Assembly: GCF_000473245.1 (NCBI RefSeq)
Contig: NC_022524.1
Coordinates: 2,628,501 to 2,692,500 of the forward strand
Source: Bacillus infantis NRRL B-14911
GTDB lineage: Bacteria > Bacillota > Bacilli > Bacillales > Cytobacillaceae
Direction of reading: 5' to 3'
DNA length: 64,000 bases
Every line of letters starts with the position of its first letter. The first letter of the stretch is position 1. The notes under the pieces were generated by a model, which did no database searches, was not told the origin of the DNA, and saw only the letters and a program-made list of their open reading frames with translations. Shown piece by piece: positions 1 to 7,897 of this stretch. The position numbers and the translations under genes were made by a program.

Positions 1-883
1 AATTATCGAAGTACATCGTATTCTGATCACTTGTGAGTGAATTCAGGAATGGCGTTACTTCTTCGCCATGCAGCTTATAATCAATCAGGAAATTCTGGAT
101 AGACTCAAGGTGAAGGTAAATGACATTCATTCCTTCACCGGCCCCGAAATATTTTTCATTGGGTTTGGCATGATTTGATTTTGTGAAGTTGATGACTTCT
201 GTCACATCATTGCTGTCTGCAAAGGCCCTCTGTGCAGTTGATTTGGTACTTTGAACAGCATCATAGATTGTATAATTGTACATTCCAAGATATTTGACAA
301 TATAGTTGCGGTCAAATCCGCGCGTCAGCAGCTGCGGGCGATCTGACTCAGCCAGTCCAAGATTGAAGCTGGAAATAGCCAATGACAGGAACATTAATGC
401 CGCTGCTTTCCTGCGCGGCACAGCAGCCATATCCATTTTCACAAAACGGCTTGCCAGCAATACAGCCAGGAGCAGCAGATCAGCAAAATATAGGATATCA
501 TGCGGCTTTAACAGGGATGTCACACTTCCGCTCACATCGCCGAAGTTTTGCGTCTGAGTCAATGTCGGCAGTGTCAGGAAGTCATTGAAAAACCTGTAAA
601 ACAGAACATTTGCATACAAGAGGAAAGACATGAGCAAGTCTATTCCAATCAAAGCAAAGTATTTCTTCCGCCCTTTAAAGAAAAAGGCAACTCCGAGGAA
701 CAGCATTGCTGATCCAAGCGGATTCAGCACAAGCAGGAACTGCTGCAGGACGCTGTCAATTCCAAGGCTGAACTCATGGGCCTGCACTGTGTAAGTCTTA
801 ATCCACAGCATCAGGACGGCCAATGCATAAAAGCCTGCAAATTTAGTTAGTATATTCGCATTCATATAGTTTGTTTTCTTCAA
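1..883 (-). CDS. ltaS: Lipoteichoic acid synthase LtaS family (5' part, runs off the window)
   Basis: The first 294 residues are visible and the catalytic domain is cut off by the window edge. About five hydrophobic helices come first (the first around residues 10-30). Then a linker leads into the start of the extracellular sulfatase-like domain, where NVIYLHLES carries the Glu that binds the catalytic Mn in LtaS enzymes, followed by EVTPFLN. The family moves glycerol phosphate from phosphatidylglycerol to the growing lipoteichoic acid chain on the outer membrane face. I chose TTG at 883 because AGAGGG lies 8 bases before it. An in-frame ATG at 865 is the alternative and lacks a good ribosome site. 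Bacilli carry several paralogs (LtaS, YfnI, YqgS, YvgJ), and this part does not tell them apart. Confidence 0.9.
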   Translation of the reverse strand, partial: MKKTNYMNANILTKFAGFYALAVLMLWIKTYTVQAHEFSLGIDSVLQQFLLVLNPLGSAMLFLGVAFFFKGRKKYFALIGIDLLMSFLLYANVLFYRFFNDFLTLPTLTQTQNFGDVSGSVTSLLKPHDILYFADLLLLAVLLASRFVKMDMAAVPRRKAAALMFLSLAISSFNLGLAESDRPQLLTRGFDRNYIVKYLGMYNYTIYDAVQSTKSTAQRAFADSNDVTEVINFTKSNHAKPNEKYFGAGEGMNVIYLHLESIQNFLIDYKLHGEEVTPFLNSLTSDQNTMYFDN

Positions 884-1139
884 GTATAAAACCCTCTTTC
901 TATTGCAAAATCGAAATCTTGCACAGGGGAAGCCATTTCCCGTTTCACATCTTTGGCCCTTACATTGCAAATGAAGCACAACATAATGTGTAAGTGTATC
1001 ATGTTTCTGTGCAAAAATGAACTGGAAACCGATTCAAACCAGCTTGTTCACAAAAAGCTCACATATATTATACGTATAAACAGCCCAAAAAGTTTCAGCG
1101 TGCTATGGACAGAAAATATCACAGACTCAAATATATATA

Positions 1140-1171
1140 CCCAGGATTAGAAAGATATTCCTGGTTTTTTT
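1140..1171 (+). terminator. Terminator-like hairpin in the 884-1236 gap
   Basis: CCAGGA and TCCTGG form a six-pair stem with a 12-base loop, followed by seven T. It faces right, but no convincing gene lies to its left on this strand. It may end a short transcript or act in the leader of the next gene. I see no other structure in the 884-1236 gap. Confidence 0.45.
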
Positions 1172-1239
1172 GATTAAAAAGAAATAGTCTGCTAAAATTT
1201 AGGAGAAAAATTTGTTATCCATTATATGGTATTAGCGTT

Positions 1240-1340
1240 GCCAGGGCGTAACGCGGAAATTATGCATTTTCTCCTGGCTGCGACAAATCTTGTTTTCCTT
1301 TGTCGAGATCAGGAGGTCGCAAATGGAGGTAACTTTATGA
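1240..1340 (+). promoter_or_regulatory. Structured leader with two hairpins and a five-codon upstream cistron
   Basis: GCCAGG (1240-1245) pairs with CCTGGC (1273-1278) around an inner GCG-TAA-CGC hairpin. Directly after it, CGACAAA (1281-1287) pairs with TTTGTCG (1299-1305). Next come two Shine-Dalgarno sites. AGGAGGT (1311-1317) serves a minute frame M-E-V-T-L-stop at 1323-1340. GGAGGT (1325-1330) serves the kinase-like gene at 1337. The mini-frame stop overlaps that start as ATGA, the usual layout for translational coupling. Confidence 0.45.
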
Positions 1341-1933
1341 CTGGGCATATAGGGGAACCATGGCAGAAATATTGCATAGAGGAAAATTTTATCGGAATCG
1401 GATCTACAAGAAAGGTTTACAGGCATAAGAACTATGCCATCAAAGTGCATCTTCATCCAATAGGATACAAGCAATCTTTAATGGAGAATGAAATTTTTCA
1501 ATTTATGAAAACACAAGGATTGGCCAGCCTGTTTGCTGAAACCTTTTATGCTGATCCTTCTGTTGCCGTGCAAAAATACTATGAGCCTGTACCGTTAATC
1601 AATCTTCAATCTTTTGAGATTGATAGAGATAGAAACAAGGCATCCATTCAAGCCGGCTATGAAAAAGCTTTGCGGATTCTTGATGCTGAATTCGACTCTT
1701 TTGATCTTAAAGACAGCAGCAACTATGGTCTTAATGAAGCGAAGCAGCTCGTTTTCATTGATTACGGCATGACAAGGACGCTGTATGAAGAGGAGTGGGT
1801 CCCTTTGGCTGAATGCGGTGTCCTGCCGCAAATATATTTTGAACGGTGCATCTCATGCGGGATAGAAAAAGAGCTCCGCATGTACGGAGAAGATGATGAA
1901 GACAAAAGGTGCCTGCAATGCGGCAAAGAATGA
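1337..1933 (+). CDS. Small protein-kinase-like protein with a C-terminal zinc ribbon
   Basis: The protein has about 198 residues. The N-terminal half matches the start of a Hanks-type kinase fold: a glycine-rich turn (IGIGSTRKVYR), then the AIK lysine motif (YAIKVHLHP). A later LVFIDYGMTR could stand for the DFG region, although the usual HRD catalytic loop is not evident. The C-terminus has two CxxC pairs (CISCG and CLQCG) about 22 residues apart, a likely zinc ribbon. Similar short kinase-like proteins occur in Bacillus, but I do not recognise an experimentally named one. The ATG at 1337 is chosen because GGAGGT lies 6 bases upstream. A longer in-frame reading from 1226 crosses the leader hairpins and looks non-coding. 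It converges on the 1965-3482 gene. Confidence 0.7.
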   Translation: MTGHIGEPWQKYCIEENFIGIGSTRKVYRHKNYAIKVHLHPIGYKQSLMENEIFQFMKTQGLASLFAETFYADPSVAVQKYYEPVPLINLQSFEIDRDRNKASIQAGYEKALRILDAEFDSFDLKDSSNYGLNEAKQLVFIDYGMTRTLYEEEWVPLAECGVLPQIYFERCISCGIEKELRMYGEDDEDKRCLQCGKE

Positions 1934-1964
1934 AGCAAAGAGGCACCAGAGAGCTATTAACCTC

Positions 1965-3482
1965 TCAAATAAATTGCGGGGCAACGACATGTATGACGAT
2001 ATCAGCAAAGATATGGGCGATCATTGCATATTCCAGCCCCGCATAAACGAATATCGCTCCGAACACGATACCGCCTATTCCATTTATAAGGAGCATTCCA
2101 AGAACAAGACCAAGAGTCATGTCGAAAGCCGAAGCTGCAACACCGTAATGCAGGGCGCCAAATAAGAGAGCTGCGCTAAAGATGCTGATCCAGATGGCAG
2201 TTTTCCCAGGCTTCTTTTTCTTGATTTTCACTGTTAACCAGAGAAGCAGAGTGACAAAGAACAATCGGAACATGGTTTCTTCTGTAGTACCCGCTCCGAA
2301 AGAGCCTAAAAGACCCAGTTTCCAATCAGGCTCGTTTATGCTGGAATTATCAATACCGAGCGGCTTCGATATAAAGTAGCTTGTGATACAAATCACAATC
2401 CCTGTCAGGACTCCATAAAAGACAGCCTTTCCTGCATCTTTTCCATGCTTCCTCCAATTTCCTGTGCGCATAATGAAAGATTCCAAAATGGGAAGTTTAA
2501 CAGCTGCCGTTCTCGCCATCAGCAGAGCGAGCAGGATTAGAATGCCAGCTTCGATTAGGGTCTGACCTGCAAAAATCAGCGTAAACACTCCTTCGGACAC
2601 ACCCAGTTCCTTATGGAAACCTTCCCTGGCCATTGCATAAGGAGCTAATGCCAGTGCCCCTGCCAGGTTGATCGCGAGTAGCAGGAAATACACCCTCCAA
2701 TTAACAAGCGGCTCTTTTATTGTTTGGACCTGGATTTCTTCTTCCTCATCTGAACACTCAGCCATTCTCAGCTTCAGCAGTTCAGCAAGTTCGTCTGATT
2801 GCTCGATATATATGAAGGCTTTCTTCACTTCTTTCTTTAATCCAAAATAACCTCTTGCCGTAACAGGATGCTTAAATATTATTTCATGCCTCAGCTCGTC
2901 ACCCATTCCAAATATCCTGGTCAGCACTCTCGGGAAAGCGGTCGCATGAAAGACACCCTTTTCGTAAATGATTCCCCCGCTTTTGTTGTATTGAAGGGAT
3001 GCTTTCTGTATGCTGTCAATCTCGCTGATATGGAAGGACAATTCCCTCCTCGCCCCGATTTTCATATCAACCCTGTTATTGCTTACGGTGATAGGTGTAT
3101 TGCGGAGCCAGTTATAATCGCCGATCATATAAATGATGCTGTAAATATGGACCGCTGAAATAGTGTAAGCAAGGGCGGGCTCCTCATTTCTCAGATAGAT
3201 ATGAAAAACAATCATCTCAAGAATCTGTTCATGTAAAAGAGCGAGGAATAGCCAAAAATAATTGGAGCCTTTCAATAATGGAAAAACAGCTGTCTGATTT
3301 GCAGGCCTCGTCTTCCCCCATTGGAAAAGGCTGTAATACAGAATCTTCCCTTCTTTTAACACCATCGCTCCAAATGGGTTATGATCGATCCTTCCCTGTT
3401 TATATTTGATAAAAACAAATATCAGAAAAGCCTCGAGCAATACAGCCAGTATGGAAAGTGAAATCAGCATCTGTTTATCCAT
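1965..3482 (-). CDS. CPBP-family intramembrane glutamic protease with a long N-terminal membrane domain
   Basis: The protein has 505 residues. The C-terminal ~230 residues hold the Abi/CPBP (CAAX-protease-like) core: motif 1 TTEETMFR with the paired glutamates, then GALHYG and HIFADIVIH with the histidines expected to complete the active site inside the membrane. The N-terminal ~250 residues carry four membrane helices and a soluble segment resembling a PH-like fold (TPITVSNNRVDMKIG onward), which most CPBP proteins lack. It is the last gene of a three-gene operon with a membrane protein (16-base gap) and an XRE regulator. In bacteria such proteases are linked to bacteriocin immunity or signalling, but the substrate here is unknown. 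Confidence 0.85.
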   Translation of the reverse strand: MDKQMLISLSILAVLLEAFLIFVFIKYKQGRIDHNPFGAMVLKEGKILYYSLFQWGKTRPANQTAVFPLLKGSNYFWLFLALLHEQILEMIVFHIYLRNEEPALAYTISAVHIYSIIYMIGDYNWLRNTPITVSNNRVDMKIGARRELSFHISEIDSIQKASLQYNKSGGIIYEKGVFHATAFPRVLTRIFGMGDELRHEIIFKHPVTARGYFGLKKEVKKAFIYIEQSDELAELLKLRMAECSDEEEEIQVQTIKEPLVNWRVYFLLLAINLAGALALAPYAMAREGFHKELGVSEGVFTLIFAGQTLIEAGILILLALLMARTAAVKLPILESFIMRTGNWRKHGKDAGKAVFYGVLTGIVICITSYFISKPLGIDNSSINEPDWKLGLLGSFGAGTTEETMFRLFFVTLLLWLTVKIKKKKPGKTAIWISIFSAALLFGALHYGVAASAFDMTLGLVLGMLLINGIGGIVFGAIFVYAGLEYAMIAHIFADIVIHVVAPQFI

Positions 3483-3498
3483 TTTAGCTCCCCCTTTA

Positions 3499-3927
3499 TC
3501 AGTGTCTTCTCAGCTCCAGCCAAAAAATCACGTATTGCACAATGCCCATCCCGGCAAGAAGCATGACCGGGAAGTAAGGAATATGATTCAAGAAAGCTGT
3601 CAGTGCAATGGCAACTGGGATGAATGAGGCAAAAAAGATATACACCTTCCTGGTCGCCTTATAGGTGATCCACTGCTGACCTTCGTCCTCTTCCCTCAAC
3701 TCCATCGGGATGATCTGCGGTTTCACCTTGCTGCCAGGGTTCAGCTTATTGTAGACAGGTATGGAAGCAACAAGGATGAGTATTGGAATGCCGAGGTACA
3801 GCGGATCAATATTCATCCATCCAGGAACACTTTCAGTATAATAATTGCCGATCATTATGATCCCAAGGCCCAGGATCAGCAGGCAATTAAAGAGTGGAGA
3901 TTGAAAAATAGCTTTTAGCATGGTCAT
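3499..3927 (-). CDS. Four-helix membrane protein of unknown function
   Basis: The protein has 142 residues and four predicted membrane helices, in two pairs around residues 10-30 and 42-60, then 90-110 and 115-137. A charged cytoplasmic loop between the pairs includes MELREEDEGQQW. The start overlaps the end of the upstream XRE regulator gene by four bases (ATGA), so the two are translationally coupled. Pairs of a YgzD-like XRE regulator with a small membrane protein are common in Bacillus, and the membrane protein is usually annotated only as hypothetical. I do not know its function. Confidence 0.75.
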   Translation of the reverse strand: MTMLKAIFQSPLFNCLLILGLGIIMIGNYYTESVPGWMNIDPLYLGIPILILVASIPVYNKLNPGSKVKPQIIPMELREEDEGQQWITYKATRKVYIFFASFIPVAIALTAFLNHIPYFPVMLLAGMGIVQYVIFWLELRRH

Positions 3928-4127
3928 TCTTCCCCTTCTAAATGGAATATCTGTTCGACCGGGACTCCAAATACAGAAGATATCTTTAAGGCGAGTGTGA
4001 TGGACGGGGCATAATCGCCCTTTTCAATCAGCCCGATCGTCTGCCGAGAAACACCGATCTTATCTGCAAGATCCTGCTGTGTGTAACGGAATCTCGCCCT
4101 CATTTCCCGAACGGAATTTTTTAACAT
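3924..4127 (-). CDS. Small XRE-family transcriptional regulator
   Basis: The 67-residue protein is almost entirely one helix-turn-helix domain. MRARFRYTQQDLADKIGVSR starts the helix-turn-helix, RQTIGLIEKGDYAPS is the recognition helix region, and LALKISSVFGVPVEQIF is the typical C-terminal end of this group. The start ATG at 4127 has GGAGGGG about 9 bases upstream. An imperfect palindrome sits in its own promoter (4167-4198), which suggests autoregulation. It heads the operon with the membrane protein and the CPBP protease. Confidence 0.9.
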   Translation of the reverse strand: MLKNSVREMRARFRYTQQDLADKIGVSRQTIGLIEKGDYAPSITLALKISSVFGVPVEQIFHLEGEE

Positions 4128-4166
4128 GGTAATTTTCCCCTCCCTATGTCACCTTAAGAGTAAAGG

Positions 4167-4198
4167 ATTATAGTCAAAATGTAAACGATAGTTGTCAT
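4167..4198 (-). promoter_or_regulatory. Promoter -10 and operator-like palindrome of the XRE operon
   Basis: Reading leftward, a perfect TATAAT lies at 4167-4172. Directly upstream, ATGTAAAC-GATA-GTTGTCAT (4179-4198) is an imperfect inverted repeat with two mismatches, covering the spacer and -35 zone. It is a natural site for the XRE protein to repress its own operon. Confidence 0.55.
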
Positions 4199-4322
4199 TT
4201 ATCCATAATTTTGTAACAATTAGAATAATAAATTTTGGTTTTTTGGAAGGAAAAAGATAGGGAGAATATCAATAACAAGCGAGTACCTAGAAGGTTATTG
4301 GGGGGGCTTTCGTAAACAAGTG

Positions 4323-4347
4323 GCGATCTCAGCCTGGGCGAGATCGC
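4323..4347. other. Isolated perfect hairpin
   Basis: GCGATCTC (4323-4330) and GAGATCGC (4340-4347) form a perfect eight-pair stem with a nine-base loop. No T-run follows on either strand, so this is not a standard terminator. It lies just before the tandem repeats at 4363. Confidence 0.4.
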
Positions 4348-4362
4348 TGCTTTCATTACAAA

Positions 4363-4626
4363 TCATGTGTTGATTAGCCTCTATTCGATGCATGAGGGAC
4401 TTCTTTTTTTCAACTCATGCACTGATTAACCTCTATTCGATGCATGTGGGGCTTCTTTTTTTCCAACTCATGCATTGATTAGCCTCTATTCGATGCATGA
4501 GGGACTTCTTTTTTTCCAACTCATGCATTGATTAGCCTCTATTCGATGCATGAGGGACTTCTTTTTTCTCACCTCATGTACTGTTTAGCCTCTATTCATA
4601 CATATCATCGCTTCTTCTCAACTCTA
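4363..4626. repeat. Tandem 52-53 bp repeats, each containing a hairpin and a T-tract
   Basis: Units begin at 4363, 4415, 4468, 4521 and 4574; the last is degenerate. A typical unit holds TCATGCAT and ATGCATGA as a perfect eight-base inverted repeat around a 17-base loop (TGATTAGCCTCTATTCG), then a short spacer and seven or eight T. Units 3 and 4 are nearly identical. No open frame runs through the array. There are no variable spacers, so it is not a CRISPR array. It fills most of the gap between the XRE operon and the beta-propeller gene. Confidence 0.85.
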
Positions 4627-4654
4627 GCTTAGTTTACACTCATTCGTTATCTGA

Positions 4655-4693
4655 AAAAACATATCAAATAAGCCCATCCTCAGCGAATGGGCT
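4655..4693 (-). terminator. Terminator of the beta-propeller gene
   Basis: AGCCCAT (4671-4677) pairs with ATGGGCT (4687-4693), directly after the stop of the 4698-5909 gene. A T-rich stretch follows on the minus strand. Confidence 0.75.
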
Positions 4694-4697
4694 TTCT

Positions 4698-5909
4698 CTA
4701 CTTGCTGTTGTAAAAAACCGGTGCACCGTCCACTCTTTCAAGCCATACCTTTGCTTTGCCGGCTGCTCCCTCTTTGATCCAGATTTCTCCCTGCAGTCTC
4801 CCGCTTTCTTTTCGCATCCATGCAATATACTTTCCTGTAACTTGAGGCTTGATATCCATGCTGCCTGGTTTTGGGAAAGTGATTTGCTTTTGGATGCCTG
4901 ATTTGATATTGATGTTGTATAGCTTTGAATACATCTCTGGGACCGGCCCTTCCTTCCAGTCTTTATTTTCCTTTGCCCGGGCCGTGATCACCTCATCTGC
5001 TGTCAGCCAAGCGAGGTCAATATCTACATAACCTTCTGGGGTATAATCCTTTTGGCCTGCTGAAATTGGAATATCTGCTACCGACGTCCTTTTATCCTGA
5101 ACTAGAAATCTGCCTTCACCTGAAATATACGCAATTTTATTTTCTGCCGGGGACCATTTAAACCAGTCCGGCTGGTTCAGCATCTTGCCGATAGTCTGGA
5201 AACGGGTTCCTCCTGCCGACAATACTATGAGTGTGTTGCTGTCTGCAGACCATGATGCGGTCGGGACTCCCAGAAAGCTTATCCACTTATCGTCTGTGCT
5301 CCACTTAAAATGATTTGCATCAATCGCGAACAATTTGTCAGGGTCCGTTTTAATCGTATAAAACGGCTTGATTTTTTCAGCGTTCAGTGCGGCATCCTTC
5401 TTTATTTTGAACAGCCTTACCGGCCCCCATCCTGTGGGCAGCAGTTCCGCTTGTGACGAGGCAATGAATCCCTTGCCGTCCGGCGTCCATGTAAAATCAC
5501 TTACGCCCAAAGAGACATTTTCAAAGCCTTTTGGTATTCCGTTTTTTGTTTTTGTGATATTAAGGACTCCCCTGGAAGTGTAAGCAATCGTATTGGCATC
5601 CGGAGACCATTCGAAGTGATAGGTTTCGATTGTTTTATAGGGCTGATAGCTGCGGTTCTTCTGTAAATCATATATATACAGATAACGCTGTTCACCCTCT
5701 GCAGACAGATAAGCAATGAACCTTCCATCATAAGACCATTTCGGATCTGAAGCCTGTCCCCCTTCAGTCAAACGGGTTTCTTTTTTTCCCTCAGCAAGCC
5801 ACAAATTACCGTCCCGTATAAAAACTGCCTTTAAATTTCCTTCAGCCTGGCTGGAAAGGGGCATGCTTGCAAAAATAATCACTATGCATAAAAAAATCCT
5901 TAATCTCAT
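4698..5909 (-). CDS. Secreted TolB-like beta-propeller protein
   Basis: The protein has 403 residues. A signal peptide ends near PLSSQA-EG (residue ~23) and lacks a lipobox cysteine. The mature part repeats the TolB/WD40-like motif of a short strand followed by W-S-x-D: DPKWSYDGRFIAYLS, FEWSPDANTIAYTS, FTWTPDGKGFIASS, FKWSTDDKWISFLG, ASWSADSNTLIVLS and FKWSPAENKIAYIS. That gives at least six blades of a propeller outside the cell. The true TolB of Gram-negative bacteria works with Pal, which is absent in Bacillus, so the TolB label refers only to the fold. The partner is unknown. A terminator follows at 4655-4693. Confidence 0.8.
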   Translation of the reverse strand: MRLRIFLCIVIIFASMPLSSQAEGNLKAVFIRDGNLWLAEGKKETRLTEGGQASDPKWSYDGRFIAYLSAEGEQRYLYIYDLQKNRSYQPYKTIETYHFEWSPDANTIAYTSRGVLNITKTKNGIPKGFENVSLGVSDFTWTPDGKGFIASSQAELLPTGWGPVRLFKIKKDAALNAEKIKPFYTIKTDPDKLFAIDANHFKWSTDDKWISFLGVPTASWSADSNTLIVLSAGGTRFQTIGKMLNQPDWFKWSPAENKIAYISGEGRFLVQDKRTSVADIPISAGQKDYTPEGYVDIDLAWLTADEVITARAKENKDWKEGPVPEMYSKLYNINIKSGIQKQITFPKPGSMDIKPQVTGKYIAWMRKESGRLQGEIWIKEGAAGKAKVWLERVDGAPVFYNSK

Positions 5910-5963
5910 GGAAAATCCCTCCTGCCATTAGGGTGTCCCGATTAAGGATGAGCATTCTAATAT

Positions 5964-6410
5964 TCAGCCTAAATCCTGCTTGCAGACCTGGCCATGCTCT
6001 GCATAAAACTTAAGGAGGACCAGTGCCTCTCCCCAGCCGGCTGCACATTTAACGCAGGCATCCAAGTCTTTTCTGGAGGAGGAATACCCTGTCTCCCGAA
6101 CACTGACAAGCGTACCTTTATCAGCAGGCTCCAGTGTAAACGCCACCGTCGTCGTACTTTCACCTGGAGTCCATTGAAAAGTGAATCGCCTGCCCTGCTC
6201 TGCATGAAGGATCTTCCCTCCATCCTCAAGCACAAGTTTTTCCGGACCATAACTGTTCCATTTCAGGCGGATATCACCTGTGCCATCAGATTTCAAATTC
6301 AGGATCGTTCCATCGGTAAACCAGCTGTTCCAGCCTTCCCCAGTGGTTAAAATCCGAAATATATCATCTCTGTCTTTCCTGATCAAAATTCTATGTTCGA
6401 TCTCTGGCAT
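5964..6410 (-). CDS. SRPBCC/AHSA1-like ligand-binding protein
   Basis: The protein has 148 residues. The pattern is that of the START-like Aha1/COG3832 group: an N-terminal strand and helix (EHRILIRKDRDDIFRILTT), a GWNSWFTDGT turn, the FTFQWTPGESTTTVAFTLEP strands and a long C-terminal helix (CAAGWGEALVLLKFYAEHG). These proteins bind hydrophobic ligands in a helix-grip cavity, and the ligand here cannot be inferred. It sits between the beta-propeller gene and a small membrane protein gene on the same strand, close enough to share a transcript with the latter (19-base gap). Confidence 0.8.
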   Translation of the reverse strand: MPEIEHRILIRKDRDDIFRILTTGEGWNSWFTDGTILNLKSDGTGDIRLKWNSYGPEKLVLEDGGKILHAEQGRRFTFQWTPGESTTTVAFTLEPADKGTLVSVRETGYSSSRKDLDACVKCAAGWGEALVLLKFYAEHGQVCKQDLG

Positions 6411-6429
6411 CTACTATTCCCCCAATTTA

Positions 6430-6720
6430 TCAAGGCATAGAGCTTGTTATCAGCTCTATGACAAATGCTAGTACGGCCAGCAGCATGGTCATGATCGTAC
6501 TGCTGAATAAAATGTTTTTACTTATCCTTATATATTTCTCAGGCTCCCTGAGCTGGTGGTAAATGAGGGAAACCAGAAGGCCAAGCATAATGGCTGCACC
6601 CCACAGAACCAATCCAGGTACAGTCGTCAGCTGTTCCCAATCTGCCATCCATAAAAATAGTATATACAGCTGTGATCCCAGGATAAATAAACCTGCGATC
6701 GCTCCTAGTTTTCTTCTCAT
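6430..6720 (-). CDS. Small three-helix membrane protein
   Basis: The 96-residue protein has three hydrophobic helices (about residues 5-25, 35-55 and 68-92). A basic segment, REPEKYIRISKN, lies between the second and third. I do not recognise the family. It is upstream of the SRPBCC gene on the same strand and probably shares its transcript. The 6721-6951 gap upstream contains no gene that I can support. Confidence 0.6.
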   Translation of the reverse strand: MRRKLGAIAGLFILGSQLYILFLWMADWEQLTTVPGLVLWGAAIMLGLLVSLIYHQLREPEKYIRISKNILFSSTIMTMLLAVLAFVIELITSSMP

Positions 6721-6951
6721 AATAAAACCTTTCCTCTCAATTCTGACTGCTCACGCTGCGCTGAAAAGGGATATGGCACAAGACTTTCCCTATGCTTGAG
6801 GTCCCCTTCGCTTCTTTTTTGAAGATGATCTTATGTATTCCTTGTGCTGTTTCAGACAGCTCGATTACAGACACTTCTACTGCTTTTTCATTGCCTTCTT
6901 ACTTTTATAATAGATTTGACGAAAAAAAGAACAGTAAGTTTCACATTAAAG

Positions 6952-6976
6952 AAAAAAGGACCTGTTAAAGGCCCTT
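6952..6976 (-). terminator. Terminator of the TPR gene
   Basis: On the minus strand AAGGGCCT pairs with AGGTCCTT (one G-U pair) around a short loop, followed by TTTTTTC. The stem overlaps the stop codon of the 6975-7457 gene. Confidence 0.7.
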
Positions 6977-7457
6977 ATTTCCAGACTGTATCCAACTTAT
7001 CTGCATAAAATAATATTGCCTTTCTATACTGGTGAATGCCTTCGTCTGAAGATGTTTCCGCCAGGCTTTCCAGCAGAAGGCCCATTGCTTCTCCATGGCT
7101 TCCTAAATTGTACAAAACCATAGAATAAAAAACGCTCATTGCACGGTTATCAGGGAATCTTTCCATCCCCTTCTCAAGCGTATATCTTGCCTTCTGATAT
7201 TCTCCTAATGTACGGTAAGTGCTCCCCAATCCGAGCAGTGCCCCCTCCAGCTCTTTATCTGGAAGTCCAAGGCTGATGGCTCTTTCATAATAGGGAGCTG
7301 CATCCGCTTCTTCCCCCAGCAAATCAAAGCTCCAGGCAGTTTGATAGCTGATCAGCGCATCGCTGGGATTTCTGTCAGCAAGCTTCTTGAGGATAAGATT
7401 TGACTTCTTGAGCTCTCCCGATCCCCTAAGGTTAATTGCAAATTCAAGTTCTTCCAT
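6975..7457 (-). CDS. Tetratricopeptide repeat protein
   Basis: The protein has about 160 residues from ATG 7457, chosen because GGAGG lies 8 bases upstream. A longer in-frame reading to 7481 would overlap the upstream gene. At least three TPR units are visible: SNLILKKLADRNPSDALISY, AAPYYERAISLGLPDKELEG and ARYTLEKGMERFPDNRAMSV. TPR proteins are scaffolds for protein contacts. Small cytoplasmic TPR proteins of this type are common in Bacillus and mostly uncharacterised. It follows a DUF5316 gene by four bases, so the two are co-transcribed. Confidence 0.8.
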   Translation of the reverse strand: MEELEFAINLRGSGELKKSNLILKKLADRNPSDALISYQTAWSFDLLGEEADAAPYYERAISLGLPDKELEGALLGLGSTYRTLGEYQKARYTLEKGMERFPDNRAMSVFYSMVLYNLGSHGEAMGLLLESLAETSSDEGIHQYRKAILFYADKLDTVWK

Positions 7458-7461
7458 AGAT

Positions 7462-7761
7462 TTATCCTCCGCCTGACACAAGATAATATACCAATACTGC
7501 TATCATATTCGGGAGGCCGAACAGCAGGACACAGCCCCCTATTTTTTGCCGCTTCTTTCTATCATTCTTGCTTTCTGTGTGAAAATTAGCCCTGTTCTGT
7601 TCGCCGCTGGTAAAAACACCAAACAATAGCCCGCTTATTAAAATTGAAATTAATGATACAGTCCCGCTAAGCATCACTAAAAGATTCCAGTCATCCCGAG
7701 CAAAAGAACCAGCCGCCGCAAGACCCGCCAGTACTATCCCTGTTAATAATGCTTTTCTCAT
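7462..7761 (-). CDS. DUF5316-type membrane protein
   Basis: The 99-residue protein has three membrane helices. The family signature is visible: an N-terminal helix and DDWNLLVMLSG, then GEQNRANFHTESKNDRKKR (the conserved RANFHTE stretch), then a final helix containing LFGLPNMIAVLVYYL. The function of the family is unknown. It heads a two-gene unit with the TPR gene. Confidence 0.75.
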   Translation of the reverse strand: MRKALLTGIVLAGLAAAGSFARDDWNLLVMLSGTVSLISILISGLLFGVFTSGEQNRANFHTESKNDRKKRQKIGGCVLLFGLPNMIAVLVYYLVSGGG

Positions 7762-7852
7762 TAAAACATCCCCTTTTCTTCATTATATTTATGAAGAGAA
7801 AGAGCCGTTAATCTTGTATTCTTCTTTTTTAAATGAACTTTATCCTTCCTCT

Positions 7853-7886
7853 AAAAAAAAAAAACGCCGCAACATTTTAATGCGGC
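7853..7886 (-). terminator. Strong terminator after the YciC-type gene
   Basis: GCCGCA (7866-7871) pairs with TGCGGC (7881-7886), and the minus strand then reads through about twelve T. It ends the GTPase gene at 7898. Confidence 0.85.
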
Positions 7887-7897
7887 ATCTTACGATT

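Noticed and set aside
953-1150. 65-codon plus-strand frame left of the kinase-like gene
   Set aside because: No ribosome site, unusual composition and a non-ATG start; no family pattern. It ends on the terminator-like hairpin.
4363-4626. CRISPR array
   Set aside because: Units are joined directly with no variable spacer and no cas genes are nearby.
4698-5909. True TolB of a Tol-Pal system
   Set aside because: A single-membrane organism has no Pal or outer membrane. Only the propeller fold is supported.
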